Positions 10,180 to 21,862 of a stretch of 64,000 nucleotides of DNA are shown piece by piece. The stretch comes from Persicaria tinctoria. Lineage: Eukaryota > Streptophyta > Magnoliopsida > Caryophyllales > Polygonaceae. The notes below the pieces were generated by a model. It searched no databases. It had not been told where the DNA came from and was given only the letters and a program-made list of their open reading frames with translations. Each line of letters starts with the position of its first letter. Positions within the stretch are counted from its first letter, which is position 1. Location: assembly GCA_037127255.1 (NCBI GenBank), contig JBANSL010000014.1, positions 67,997,646-68,061,645 on the forward strand. Reading direction: 5' to 3'. The position numbers and the translations under genes are program-made.

Positions 10180-10487
10180 ATGAAAGACAAAACTTATGCA
10201 CTTGTTCACCTGTCAAGAATATACAACAATCCATATACATAACAGTGCAAGCATATTATAGCATGTTGGATCAGTTTTTAAAACACCACACACCAAAAGC
10301 AGTAAGACCTTGCAAACCAAAAGTAAGGCCTTACGAAGTTCACCTAAAAACCATAATAAAACTAGAAGATCTCCCCTTTTTTTTCTTTCAACAAGAAGGG
10401 AAGAGAAATTGTTCAAAACCTAGCCAGTTTAAAAAGAAATAGAAAGAGTTTTCAAGACCAGCGCAAGAAACAGAACCACAAGCACCA

Positions 10488-12141
10488 TTACTCGTCATCA
10501 GAGAGGACCACCACATCCTCTTCGTACCATTGTCCATACTTCGGAGGAACTCCATCTTCATCTGGGCGACCTCTGTAGATCTTCTCACGCCAACGATCTT
10601 TCGCATTCTTCACATGGAAATTTCCCCACATCTTGGCTTGTCTCCTAGCCTCTTCGTCCCGCCACTTCTTCACTATACCATACTCCTCGACGGTGAAAAC
10701 GTTTGGCTCTGGGAAGAGAGGTCGTAGGATAGGGCTATTGGTCACCTTGCGCTCGCAATTGAGGATAACGTTCTTTGTCGTTTCCTCAACATGCTTCACT
10801 GCATCGGCATCCATTGGCAAGATTGAAGTGGTTGCACGGTAATTCAAGCCACAAAGCATGAAGAGCTGATTCAGCTTTTCATTTAAAATCCTAATCTGCA
10901 GGTGGTTGTCGTCCTGGCAATCGACGATGTCTGCTCTGGCAGCGTTGACGTCCTTCCTCAAAGAATCAACCTCAGCTTCTAGAATCTCGATCTTTTCCTC
11001 CAATTTCACTGAGTCCCCTTGAGCCTGAGAAGGGGGTTTCAGAATCCAGCCACCCGCTAGAGTTCGTTCAACCCCAAGGCGCTTCCAGCAATCTTTATCG
11101 ATACGACCGGTGTGAGACACAAATTCCTCTCCTAGAACGTCAATATTGAAGAACTCAAAAATCTTGGGAAGAAAATTGGCATAGGGGAGAGGTGCAGTCA
11201 GGGGAGTGTTGATAGTGTGGAGCATGTAGGTAAGGATGAGATCGGGGATATCCAACTCATGGCCTGCCATAATCAGGTAAAGATAGTGCAGCAAGTTGTC
11301 GGTGACAAGCTCGCGAGAATTCTTCCTTGGCAGGACACATCTAACGAGAATGGTAAAGACCATTTTAGCCTCAAGAGATAGGACGTTATGGGTGTGCTTA
11401 GGCTTAGACTTAGAGGTTTCAGCAGAGGTAGAGCGACGAACAAAGAGTTCTTTTTGGCCTTTGTAGATACAGTAGGCTTTGGTAGGATGAGAGCTAGTGT
11501 TGATGGTTTCAGGGGTGCCGAGAATGAGAGCTAAGGAGGAGCGAGTAAGGGTGATCTGGCGCTGCTTTACCTGAGAAGAGAGAGTAAGAACCCCCTGTTC
11601 TCGGCTAGCAGTAAGGTTGACAAAGAACAGCCTGGTCAGGCGAGGATAAGTTATGGTTCTGGGGTTGAGAAAGGACCAGATATGTGAGTTCTTCAATAAA
11701 TTGACACAAGAGAGTTTTGTGGATTCTAGAAATTCTAGATCCACATGCTCACAGAAGTTAATGGGTCGATGAACGAACCCGTCCTTCCACATTCCGGATG
11801 TCGTATGATTAATAAACCAGCAGTGAGGGACATCGGAAAATACCTCGTGTGGAATCGGAACCTGAAGATGGTGTTGACGAGGTGCCTTCTTTGGAGCACG
11901 GGGGTTCACTTGGCGCGAATGATTGTGAGAGGGATAGCGGGGCTCCCGTTTGATTATCTTCGATCCGGTGGGGGCGAGTCCCTTCATCCTCACTCTCTGA
12001 GGAGGTTTCCAGTTGCCGGAGAAGAGCTTTCCCCTTGAAGTCGTCGTCGATTGCTACTCCTTTGTCCTTGTAATCGGAGGGACAGTGACGCTTTGCTCCA
12101 GATCTAGTAGTGGGAGGTGAGGAGAGTTTCTTCGGAGCCAT
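10488..12141 (-). pseudogene. Accessory ORF downstream of pol, one frameshift
   Basis: A reading frame of about 550 codons in the same orientation as pol. It starts at 12141 (MAPKKLSSPPTTRSGAKRH, a basic, low-complexity N-terminus) and continues, after a shift near 11.83 kb, in the long open frame that ends at 10488. The middle part (TYPRLTRLFFVNL ... ITLTRSSLALILGTPE) resembles the 'putative plant transposon protein' domain seen in plant retrotransposons. A heptad-rich segment (LEEKIEILEAEVDSLRKDV) suggests a coiled coil, and the C-terminus is acidic. No transmembrane or envelope-like feature is apparent. Function unknown. Confidence 0.65.
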
Positions 12142-12191
12142 GGTGAGGGGGAAGTACTTGAGTGGTCTTAGGAAGGGATGAAAACAGAGAG

Positions 12192-12194
<3 letters not shown>

Positions 12195-12241
<47 letters not shown>
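12195..12241. repeat. (AG)n microsatellite
   Basis: About 23 uninterrupted AG units just upstream of the accessory ORF start. It produces an artificial Leu/Ser-repeat frame on the minus strand. Confidence 0.95.
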
Positions 12242-12247
<6 letters not shown>

Positions 12248-12615
12248 CGTGGGATGTGACTGATGGAAGATCGGATATAAATAGGGAAGAGACTTTTGAG
12301 CTTCTAAATCCCGTACGAAGAATCCGGCCAAATCTTCTTCATTTTAAAAATTTAACCACTTTTCAAGAAATGATAAATACAAGGGATATGGGTAAAAACA
12401 ATTTTATCCTTTGAAGAAAATCCGGAAAATTAAAAACATCCAAAAGATCTTATGGGTAAATATCTAAAGAGATATTACCTAAAAGATTTGATCCAAAAAT
12501 TTTGTATTTGAAATTTAAATTTAACGTCAAACTATTCCAAAGTAAGACATTACATTTTAATTCAAGATCTTGATGTAGGAGATAATACTAATATCATAAG
12601 ATACGATTGCTCCCC

Positions 12616-14185
12616 CTACATCGATGCTTCCTTATTAAGCATTCCAAGTTCTAATCGGATGAAATTAAATCTGTCTTCGAGTAGAGGTTTCGTAAAGATA
12701 TCCGCAAGTTGAAGCTCAGTAGAAATGAATCTCAATGACACATCTCCTTTTTCAACATGATCTCGAATGAAGTGGTGTCTCACATCAATGTGCTTCGTTA
12801 TTGAGTGTTGTACAAGGTTTTTAGAGATAGAAATAGCACTGGTGTTATCACATTTGATGGGAATGCCCTTATAATTGATTCCAAGATCTTGGAGTTGTTG
12901 TGCAATCCATAAGACTTGCGAACAACATGCTCCAGCTGTAATATATTCAGCTTCGGTTGTTGAAAGCGCTACTGAATTTTGCTTCTTGGAATGCCAACTT
13001 ATAAGGGATGCCCCAAGAAATTGACAACACCATGAGGTGCTCTTTCTATCCACTTTATACCCTGCAAAATCAGCATCGGAGAATCCGATAAGATCAAAGC
13101 TTGTTTGATGTGGGTACCATAATCCGAGATCTCTAGTACCATTAAGATATCTCAAGATCCTCTTTACCGCGATCAGATGTGATTCCTTTGGATTAGCTTG
13201 GAATCTTGCACACATACAAACGCTGAACATAATGTCAGGTCTGCTAGCAGTGAGATATAGGAGAGAGCCGATCATACCTCGATATTCATTCTGATTTACC
13301 TCTTTGCCGGTAAGATCTTGATTTAGAGACAGTGTGGAACTCATAGGAGTTTTTGCCACCTTGGAATCAATCATCTTGTATTTCTTGAGTAGCTCTCGTG
13401 TATACTTCCTTTGATTAAGGAATATGCCTTTAGAACTTTGATGTACGTGAAGGCCGAGAAAGAAACTCAACTCTCCCATCATGCTCATCTCAAACTCCTT
13501 GCACATAATGTTAGAGAATTCCTTGCACAAAGAATCGTTAGTAGCCCCAAAAAGAATATCATCAACATAAATTTGGACGACAAGTATATCCTTTCCATGA
13601 GTTTTGATGAAGAGAGTTTTGTCAATCAATCCTCTTTTAAAATCGTTTTCCAAGAGATATTTAGAAAGCCGCTCGTACCAAGCCCTCGGGGCTTGTTTTA
13701 AACCGTACATAGCTTTGTCAAGCTTGAAAACATGCTCTGGAAATTCATCGTTTTCAAAGCCTAGAGGTTGAGCAACATAAACTTCTTCATCCAAAAAACC
13801 CATTAAGAAAGGCACACTTTACATCCATTTGATAAAGCTTGATATTCATGAAGGATGCAAAGGCAAGAAGCATACGAATGGCTTCGAGTCCGGCTACAGG
13901 AGAAAAAGTCTCCTCGTAGTCAATACCTTCTTCTTGATTATATCCTTGTGCAACTAGTCGTGCCTTGTTTCGGATAATATTGCCTCCTTTGTCTATCTTG
14001 TTTCGAAATACCCATCGCGTTCCAATAATCGACTTTCCCTTCGGCTTAGCCGCAAGATTCCATACTTTATTGCGTTCAAACTCGTTGAGTTCATTTTGCA
14101 TAGCTATGATCCAATCTGGTTCCTTGAGAGCTTCGGTGTATTTCTTTAGTTCTGTAAGAGAAACAAACGCGTGAAATGCACACAA
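12616..14185 (-). pseudogene. Copia reverse transcriptase and RNase H, frameshifted
   Basis: The RT begins in the frame 13787-14185 (WIIAMQNELNEFERNKVW, TRWVFRNKID, LVAQGYNQEEGIDYEETFSPV) and continues after a frameshift near 13.8 kb in 12616-13815. The second frame carries YGLKQAPRAWYERLS, the catalytic YVDDILFG, the RNase H domain (SDADFAGYKVDRKSTSW) and the C-terminal QLADIFTKPL. The RT-RNase H half is otherwise open to the stop at 12616. Confidence 0.85.
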
Positions 14186-14227
14186 GTTTCTAAGATTGGA
14201 GCGAGTTTGAATACCCGATGAAGGATC

Positions 14228-15831
14228 CTAAATAATTTCTGCCAAGAAGTGAGAAGAAGCATGTTTGAATTTCCTTCGAGCTGATCCTTGATTGGAAGTT
14301 GAAGCTTCATGGGCAGAAGATTCAGGCTCCTGAGGTTCAGGAGGACTTGTGGGATATGGTTCAAGAGGTTCAGGAGGAATTTCATTTTCGAGACTGGCTT
14401 CATCGGTAAGGCCTTGAGACTGAGTTCCAGGGCCTTGTGATAGCTCAGTAAGATCTTGAAATGGCTTCTGCATATTTCTTGATTTGCTCTTTACTTGATT
14501 ATTGCCTTCTCCTTCCGACTCATAGTCCTCATAAGTGTTTAAGTTAGAATCTGCAAATCCTTCACTCAAGGTACCGTTATCACTTTCATCAAATAACACA
14601 TTATGTTTTCCTCGACTATTTTGGTACGTTTATTGAATATTCGATAAGCCTTGCTTTGAGTCGAATATCCAAGAAATATACCTTCGTCACTGCGTGCATC
14701 AAATTTCCCAAGATTATCCTTCCCATTGTTATGTACATAACATGTACATCCAAATGGTTTAAAAAAAGATATACTTGGTTTTCTTCCTTTGAAAAGCTCA
14801 TAAGGAGTTTTCTTTAAAATTGATCGAATTAAACATCTATTGAGAATATAGTTAGCTGTATTTACAGCCTCTACCCAGTATGACTTGGGCAGGTTATTCC
14901 CTAATAGCATAGTCCTTGACATCTCCTCTAGGGGGCGGTTTTTCCATTCCACCACCCCGTTCTGTTGAGGTGTCCTTGGAGCTGAAAAATTGTGAGAAAT
15001 ACCATATTTCGCACAAAATAAGTCAAAGTTTAATTGATCAAATTCTCTACCATGATCACTTCTAATAGAAACGATGGGTAGGTTTTTTAATGTTTGTAAC
15101 TCCTTACAAAGTTTTGAAAAGTAAAACAGAGTTTCTGATTTATCCTTAAGAAAGAAAACTCAAGTAAATCGTGAATAATCATCAACAACTACAAGAATGT
15201 ATTGTTTACCTTTGGGAGATTTGACATGCATAGGTCCGTATAGATCCATGTGTAATAATTCTAAAGGTCTAGTAGTACTAATGACCTTCTTTTTCTTGAA
15301 AGAGCTACGAGTGTGTTTTCCTCTTGAGAAAGCATTGCATAGATCATCAACTTTAAAGTTCAGATTCGGAAGTCCTCGGACAAGACCCTTAGACAGTAGC
15401 TTTCCAAGAGAATGCAGACTGATATGCCCAAGTCGCCTGTGCCACACTCTTGGATCTTCTGATAAGGCCTTGAGACATTTCATATTGGAGGCTGGAATTC
15501 GATCTATATTAAGAGCATAGATATTAGAGTCTCTATATGTCGTAAGAACCACATCTCCTGTCTCTTCATCTTGAACGATGCACTTCTCCTTGTTAAAGCT
15601 TACACGATTGCCTTTATCACAAAGCTGGGAAACACTACGAAGATTATATTTAAGACCATCAACAAGATATACATCTTTAATGAAATTATTGGGATCAACA
15701 CCAATGTTACCAATACCGACGATATTACACTTTCCTTTATCACCAAGAGTTATAGTACCGCTGGATTGCTTCCTTAGATGATGAAAAAGAGATTCTTTTC
15801 CACTCATATGCCTAGAGCAACCGCTATCCAT
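14228..15831 (-). pseudogene. Copia protease tip, integrase and linker, broken
   Basis: The protease motif MDSGCSRHMSG (DSG) is at 15831, then the pre-integrase region with WHRRLGH. Its zinc-binding site is damaged (CNAFSRGK in place of CxxC). The integrase core shows HMDLYGPM, then IRSDHGREF and QQNGVVEW, but a TGA at 15160-15162 falls where SRFTW is normally found, so a tryptophan codon became a stop. Further frame changes occur near 14.58 kb in the acidic linker before RT. Confidence 0.8.
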
Positions 15832-16008
15832 AATCCATTTATGATCCTTAGTCTTGGTGATATCCTGTAAAACAAAAAATCAACCTTTCCGGCTTGACCA
15901 ATAGACCGATTTGGATCCGTTGTGGGGGTATACCATATTTGGTAACCTTGTTCCCTTAGGGACCCAAACTTGCCTTATCCGTTCATTTAAGCGTACTAGA
16001 TATGTGTT

Positions 16009-17657
16009 TCAGATGATGTAATGATCTGTTCTCCTGTAAGGACACGTCTCCTTTACATGACCCTTTTTGCAACAAAAGAAACACGTAGGAGACCTCCAAC
16101 TCCCTTTTGCTTTAACGAACTTGGTAGTAGGCTTAACAGGAAAGTTCTTGTTATAACCTATACCATTTCGATTTAAAGAAAGTTGTTGTTCTCCAAGCAT
16201 CCTATCAAGAGTGGCTTTGGATCTTGTGAATTGCACTAAGGCTTTTTGTTGATCTTGACATTTTTCAGACAGCTTCACCTTTTCTTTCTCAAGATCAGTG
16301 TTCTGATCAGTGAGAGTTGAAAGTTTTTCCTTAAGTTCGGAAATTTCCGATCGTAAGGTCTTACCTTCATTGATAAGGTCTGAATTCTGGTTGTCAAGAT
16401 CTTGCAATTTATGTGACAGCCTTCTTATGCAAGTTTCTTGACCCAATACCTTCTCTTGTAGGCTGCTGATTTCTCTGTTGTAGCTTTCCTCATTTGAAAT
16501 CATGTTTTTGAGAAATTCAGACAAAACGGCTTTGGAACTAGAAAGAAGGTTTCTTACCATTCCATTCAGATGTTGATCTTTATCATCGCCCTTTGCCATG
16601 AGACATAGGTTGGCTTGTTCTTCTTTAGAGTCCGAGTCGCTTGACGCATCTGAGTCACTCCAAGCTGCCATGACTTTCTTGTTGGACTCTTTCCTTTTGG
16701 CCTTATTGCGTTTCTTGAGAGGGCACTCCTTAACAAGGTGATCTGTTTCACCACATTCATAATATGTTAGAACTCGGTTTCTTTTGGAAGGGGTAGAAGA
16801 CTTACCTTGGTTCCTTGATGACCCTCCAAATTCCTTATTGGAAAATTGCTTCTTCATTTTGAGAATGCGAGCCAATCCCCTTGTTACAAGAGCAAAAGGA
16901 TCTTCCTCTTCTTCATTCTCGGAATCTTCAGGAGATTCTTCTTTCTTAACCTTCAGCGCTAAGTTTTTGACATTTGTGGAAGGCTCCCCATCGTCCTCAT
17001 TGAGGATCATTTCATGGGTGATCAATTTTTCTAACAGATCGTCAATAGCTAGCGTGCTAAGGTCTTGAGCTTCTTCAATGGCGGTCACCTTAGGACCCCA
17101 TTTAGATTTGGGAAGACATCGAAGTATCTTTCTAACTTTCTCTTCATTTTGGAATTTTTTCCCAAAGAGTCAAGATTGTTAATGATCTCCGTAAAATGGG
17201 TGAACATTACTTTCACAGACTCATCAGACTTCATCTTAAACAATTCATATTGTCTAAGGTAGATACTGATTTTGGATTCTTTGACCTGACTAGTTCCTTC
17301 ATAGGTCACGACCAATTTATCCCAAATTTCTTTTGTTGACTTGCAAGAAGAAATTCGATTGAATTCATCAGTACTCATCCCACAGTATAGTGCATGAACT
17401 GCTTTGTTATTCTTGGTTGTTCTCTCCAGATCCGTTTGGTCGAATTCGTCCTTTGTCTTGTCTAGCTTTGTTCCATTCGGTCCATCCTTCTTGGGAACAT
17501 TTGGCCCTCGCGTAATGATATGCCAGAGCTCTAGATCCCGATCAATGATGAACATTTTCATCAGAGATTTCCAGTGCATAAAATTGTCCCCAGCGAAGAG
17601 AGGTGTACGAGAGATAGATATTCCTGGACCGAAGCCGCCTTGACCTTCGCCTGCCAT
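16009..17657 (-). pseudogene. Copia gag with coiled coil and zinc knuckles, one frameshift
   Basis: The start ATG is at 17657 (MAGEGQGGFGPG). The capsid-like region (FAGDNFMHWKSLMKMFI, STKEIWDKLVVTYEGT) occupies 17085-17657, then a frameshift leads into 16009-17088. That part holds a first zinc knuckle in which the leading Cys is Tyr (YYECGETDHLVKECP), a long coiled coil (ISELKEKLSTLTDQN) and an intact CCHC knuckle (CFFCCKKGHVKETC). Two knuckles around a coiled coil fit the SIRE lineage. Confidence 0.8.
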
Positions 17658-17699
17658 TGTTAGTTCTCACAGATAGTAAAATCTAAAGACGTGAGTTAG

Positions 17700-17711
17700 G
17701 CTATGATATCA
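17700..17711 (-). other. Primer binding site (tRNA-iMet type, diverged)
   Basis: The minus strand reads TGATATCATAGC two bases after the 5' LTR end, against the usual TGGTATCAGAGC. Two mismatches. Confidence 0.65.
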
Positions 17712-17713
17712 AT

Positions 17714-18823
17714 TGAAGTGTGGAATAGGCACAAAAGAAGCACGCAAATACTCTATAAGGGGGGGGGGGGGGGGTGGATAGAGTATATAAACTTTTTCGC
17801 AAAACGAAACAGTAAGACCTTACCACCAGCTGTAAGACCTTATCTGAGAAGAAAGAACCGATTAGCAAAGATAGAAAACAAGCGATAAGCAAAAGTAAAA
17901 CAAGCAGGAATGTAAAGCACACGATACTTGTTAACGAGGTTCGACACAACCGCCTACGTACCCGCCTAGGGTTATCCAACCCGTAGGATTCAACACACTT
18001 TATTTCACTTTGCCTTATGAGATCTAGATATAACCTCTAGAAGACTTACCCACTTCTAGACTACCTTACTATATAGCAACACAAGCTCACTAGTGAAACA
18101 AAGCACCTATGGATACCGAAGTACCCTATACGTTTGGGTAAAGGAACCCTTAGTATAACCTAGATGAATTGTATTATAAAGCGTAATGAAATCTCACACA
18201 CACTCAAAGTAAATACAAACTCTTAGCAAGGGGAGCTGTGTGAGATCGATCGATTGAAGAAGACTTGACTGCAGGAGATGATGAGCGTTGTAGATGTGTG
18301 TGTACTGCAGACGTCTTCTTTTTCTTTAAATAAGTCAGCGACAGATTTGAAATTCGAACGTTTGAACAGAAACGTTTACACCAAACTTCTGGGAGAAATC
18401 TTTGGCCAATCCAGAACCTTCTCTTGATATGTGAGACCGTATCAAAGATCTGGAGAACTTAGGAGATCGTTGGACGTTTAGGATATGTTCAAATCCCTTC
18501 AAAACCTTAACAAAACTAGTAGAGATATGCAATAGGATTTTAGATAGAAAGTTTAAGTCCGAACAAATCCAAACACAAAATACGAGCCCAAAACAAAATT
18601 AGGCCCAATACATTCTTAAGCCCAAGTCCAACCGGAATGGCTCTTGAATAAATGGATCTCGGTTTGGGTTAGAGTAAATTAGGCCCGTTTAATAAATATG
18701 CCCATTTACCCTAAACCATTTCCAAGTCCAGTAGAAACAACCTAACATCTTGAGCCTTTTGGTAAGACCTTACCAAACTCAGGATTCTCGAGTTTTGGCT
18801 TTCATCAACCAAGGCCTTACATC
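17714..18823 (-). repeat. 5' LTR of the SIRE-like element, outer end truncated
   Basis: About 1.1 kb homologous to 9290-10130. It lacks the last ~40 bp (tagttagatcttatcatc...) that the other LTR has before its PPT. A run of 16 G at 17759-17774 is only 7 G in the partner LTR. Confidence 0.8.
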
Positions 18824-19467
18824 CTTACATTCTCTTGATATGTGATTTTACCTCATCAATAAAAAAATGTAGTTATTGATTTAAAAGTTGAACATGTTTT
18901 GTATTTTAAATGTTAAATTATGCCCATAAAGTACATCTTATTTCATTTTCACTAGATTGTTTGATATATCTCAACACCTAGATATAAGATATCAGTCTCG
19001 ATATCGATAAATAATATTTGTTATACTAATTCAATCATTTTTACCAATATCAGTCCATGGAGACTGAACCAAATACATAGGTGCTGTGCTGTTATCAATA
19101 TCTGGAAAAAGAAAAGCAATATTATTCCAGTAATTTCTTTGTGCTAACCATGCACTCACTTGTGCTCTAGAATTTGTAATGGTGTTTACCGAAATTTGCA
19201 ATTACTAAATACAATAATTTCTGCCAAATAAACAAAACACTAACTGCACTTCCAACTTCAAATTCTGTCAAAGTAAAAGGCCTTTTTTTGGGTAATAAAG
19301 GGGTCCAAAATCAAAGCACACGCTTTAAGTTAAGTGTGTTTTATAAAGCGGCATTGGAAATGACTCTTGTTGTGTGAAAGAAAGAAATCAACACCTATTT
19401 GCATTATATAAAGTACGTAAAGTGAAAACGTGTTAATGTTTTACTTGAATCGACATTTTGTTATGTT

Positions 19468-19545
19468 TTGTTGGTAGCAGGAATTGAACCACACCCTTTG
19501 GACAAAAAGCAATCCCTCCTTATCAACTGAGCCAATAATGTCAGT
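19468..19545 (-). mobile_element. tRNA-like (SINE-type) fragment
   Basis: The minus strand reads TTGGCTCAGTTGATAAGGAG (A-box-like) and, about 40 nt on, GGTTCAATTCCTGC (B-box-like), in tRNA spacing. No intact cloverleaf and no clear target duplication. A decayed tRNA gene is the alternative. Confidence 0.4.
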
Positions 19546-19559
19546 AAATATATACGTTT

Positions 19560-19800
19560 AACTGATTATAAGTACAGTAGACATCACCTTACCTGGAACG
19601 ATATGACCATCTAATCCAGCAGTCGTTGAGGTCTAGTTGGATGTATCCAAGCATATAGCAACCTTGATTTGCCAAAGGTTTCTAATCTCCGATTAAAGTA
19701 CATGTGGGAAACAATCATTATGCAGGTTTGGAAGTGCAAGTGCCAATACCTTATGCAGTCCTGCATAAGGTAGACATCTTCCTTCTTAAGCTTCACGACA
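19560..19800 (-). pseudogene. Degraded LRR-kinase fragment
   Basis: Same order of decayed kinase blocks as 2640-2840, including 'tctagttggatgtatcca' and the 'catgcaggt'-type catalytic approach. It ends in a duplicated 'cttatgcagtcctgcataagg' inverted-repeat-like stretch. No open frame. Confidence 0.5.
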
Positions 19801-20474
19801 AACTTTAGGTGCCAATACCTTATGCACTGGCTTCTGCTCTAGAATTTGTAATGGTGTTTACCAAAATCAGTGAGTACTACGAACTAAATACAAAAATTCC
19901 TGCCAAACTAGTAAAATACTAAGTACTTACTGCACTTGCAACTTCAAATCATATCAGGGCAAAAGGTCTTTTTAGGGGTCCAAAACCAAGCACCGGCTTT
20001 AAAAAGCTAAACGCGTTTAACACTAGAATTCACAAAATGACTTTGGAAACGACCCCTGTTGTGTGAAAGAAAGAAATCAACATATATTGGCATATAAAAA
20101 GTGCAAAATTGTTATCATTGAACTGGAATTGACATCTTTCCCTTGTTTGAACCAGAGTTGATAATCCCCTTGTTTTAGCCAACTCTGCCTACAGAGAAAG
20201 CAAACAGCTACAGACATGCAGGGATTCAAGTAAAACACTTGGATATGGAAGTAAAATGCACCTTCTCTTCATAGAGTCAACCTTGATACGCCAAAGCCCA
20301 AAGGTCCCAAACCTCTGATTCAATCCCTGCACAATCTAATCCTAGAGCATACTGCAAATTTTATTCACTCTACTGTAATGCTCTCTTGGACAAGTGGAGA
20401 CAAATTCATTTTTAACTGATGCAACAAATATCCTCATCTCTATCAATCAACTTTTCCTCAGTAGCATGAAGCAC

Positions 20475-20691
20475 TGGAATGATTTTGGGATCTGAGAAAA
20501 GTTGTTTCCTTTAATTCATTCATACATCCATGAGGAAGATGACAATCTGAATTTATATAGCAGCTCTGGCACATTAGGGATTCTATTCTATTCTAGAACC
20601 TGGACAACGTCTAGACTAAAGAGGCCTATGGGCCTTCTATCCTTTGTCTTTGCTGGGATCCAAGTCTTGGTCTAATGGGCTTGTGTCACTA
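20475..20691 (-). repeat. 3' LTR of the 217-bp-LTR copia
   Basis: Starts TAGTGACAC and ends TTCCA on the minus strand. The TAG also forms the stop codon of the RNase H frame. The inner boundary could shift by one base, because the TSD can be read as AAGCAC. Confidence 0.85.
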
Positions 20692-21862
20692 CCCCCTCGA
20701 TCCGAGCTGGTGTAAACAGAGGGAGGAGCGATTGGTGACGAATGCAGTGGTTGACAGTGGCTTGGTGAGCATGTCTGCTACCTGATCCTTAGAGGAAACA
20801 AAGGCCACACGAAGAGACTTGTTGGCGACACGTTCGCGAACGAAATGGTAGTCCAGAGACAAATGCTTGATGCGGTGGTGTAGGACTGGGTTGACGGCGA
20901 GATACGTGGCCCCAATATTATCACACCACAAGGTAGGTGAATGTGGAAGAGAGATTCGGAGATCAGCCAGCAAAATCTGGAGCCAAATGATCTCACAAGT
21001 GGCATTGGCAAGGGCTCGATACTCAGCTTCGGTGGATGATCGAGAGATTGTTGATTGCTTCTTTGTGGACCAGGAAATGAGGTTCGAACCATGAAAAACA
21101 CAATAAGCGCTAACCGATCGTCGTTCCTTGTGATTGCCACCCCAATTTGCATCTGAGTATGCCGAGAGCCGGTGATCACGATGAGCAGCAATGTGAAGCT
21201 GTAGATGCGCAGTGGCACTGAGATATCTGATAATTCGCTTAACAGCTTGCCAATGGAGGGTCGATGGACGGTGCATAAACTGGGAGACTTGGTTGACAGC
21301 AAAGGCAACATCCGGGCGAGTGAATTGTAGGTATTGTAGACTGCCAACAATGCTTCGAAATAATTGAGGATTGTCGAAAGCAGGGGCCGAGGAGAGATCA
21401 TCAACGGAAGTCGCCATTGGAGTGGAAACTGGTTTGCAGGAGCCCATCCCAGCCCGGTGAACAAGGTCTTTAATGTGCTTCGATTGACACAAATTAAAAC
21501 CGGAGGAGTCTCTAGTAACTTCAACGCCCAGAAAGAAAGTAGCAGGACCCAAGTCCTTTACAGGGAACCTGCGAGACATAGCTGCAATGAACTTGGAAGA
21601 GAGGTGAGGAGAGCTTGCAAATACAAGAAGATCATCAACGTACACTAGCACAAAAACAAAATCGGACCCTTGGCGATATGAAAAAAGGGAGTAATCTGCT
21701 TGAGAAGGGGTGAAACCAAATTGGATTAAGGCATTGCTAAGTTCGGCAAACCAGGCTCTGGGAGCCTGTTTCAAGCCATAGAGGGATTTACGAAGTTTAC
21801 AAACATGATACGGGAAGAGAGGATTGATGAAACCTGGAGGTTGCGAGACGAACACATCTTCC
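20689..21862 (-). pseudogene. Copia RT/RNase H, 3' part of a split RT
   Basis: Open frame of 388 codons from the nested-insertion junction to TAG at 20689. It includes YGLKQAPRAWFAELS, the catalytic YVDDLLVF, the RNase H core (YSDANWGGNHKERRSVS, STEAEYRALANA) and the C-terminal QVADMLTKPL. The upstream part of RT ([14 protein letters not shown]) resumes at 26203, 4.3 kb away, across the nested element. No further frame damage is visible in this half. Confidence 0.85.

Larger units (their letters stand above)
9290..18823 (-). mobile_element. SIRE/Maximus-like Ty1/copia retrotransposon with extra 3' ORF
   Basis: LTR-flanked element read on the minus strand in the order gag, protease, integrase, RT, RNase H (copia order), then an additional ORF before the 3' LTR. 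A coiled-coil-rich gag, long LTRs and a post-pol ORF are typical of the SIRE lineage. All coding parts are broken by stops and frameshifts, so it is inactive. The outer end of the 5' LTR is truncated, which explains why no target-site duplication is found. Confidence 0.85.
18824..20474. other. Duplicated cluster flank with decayed fragments
   Basis: No gene. The segment beginning 'tgctctagaatttgtaatgg' occurs twice here (~19165 and ~19830) and again at 3905 and ~32430, so this is a stack of partial duplications. A kinase-domain remnant (minus, ~19560-19800, with 'gggaaacaatcattatgcagg') and a tRNA-like patch (19468-19545) lie inside. Confidence 0.6.

Noticed and set aside
12104..12331. Ser/Leu-repeat ORF
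   Set aside because: Produced by the AG microsatellite read in another frame.
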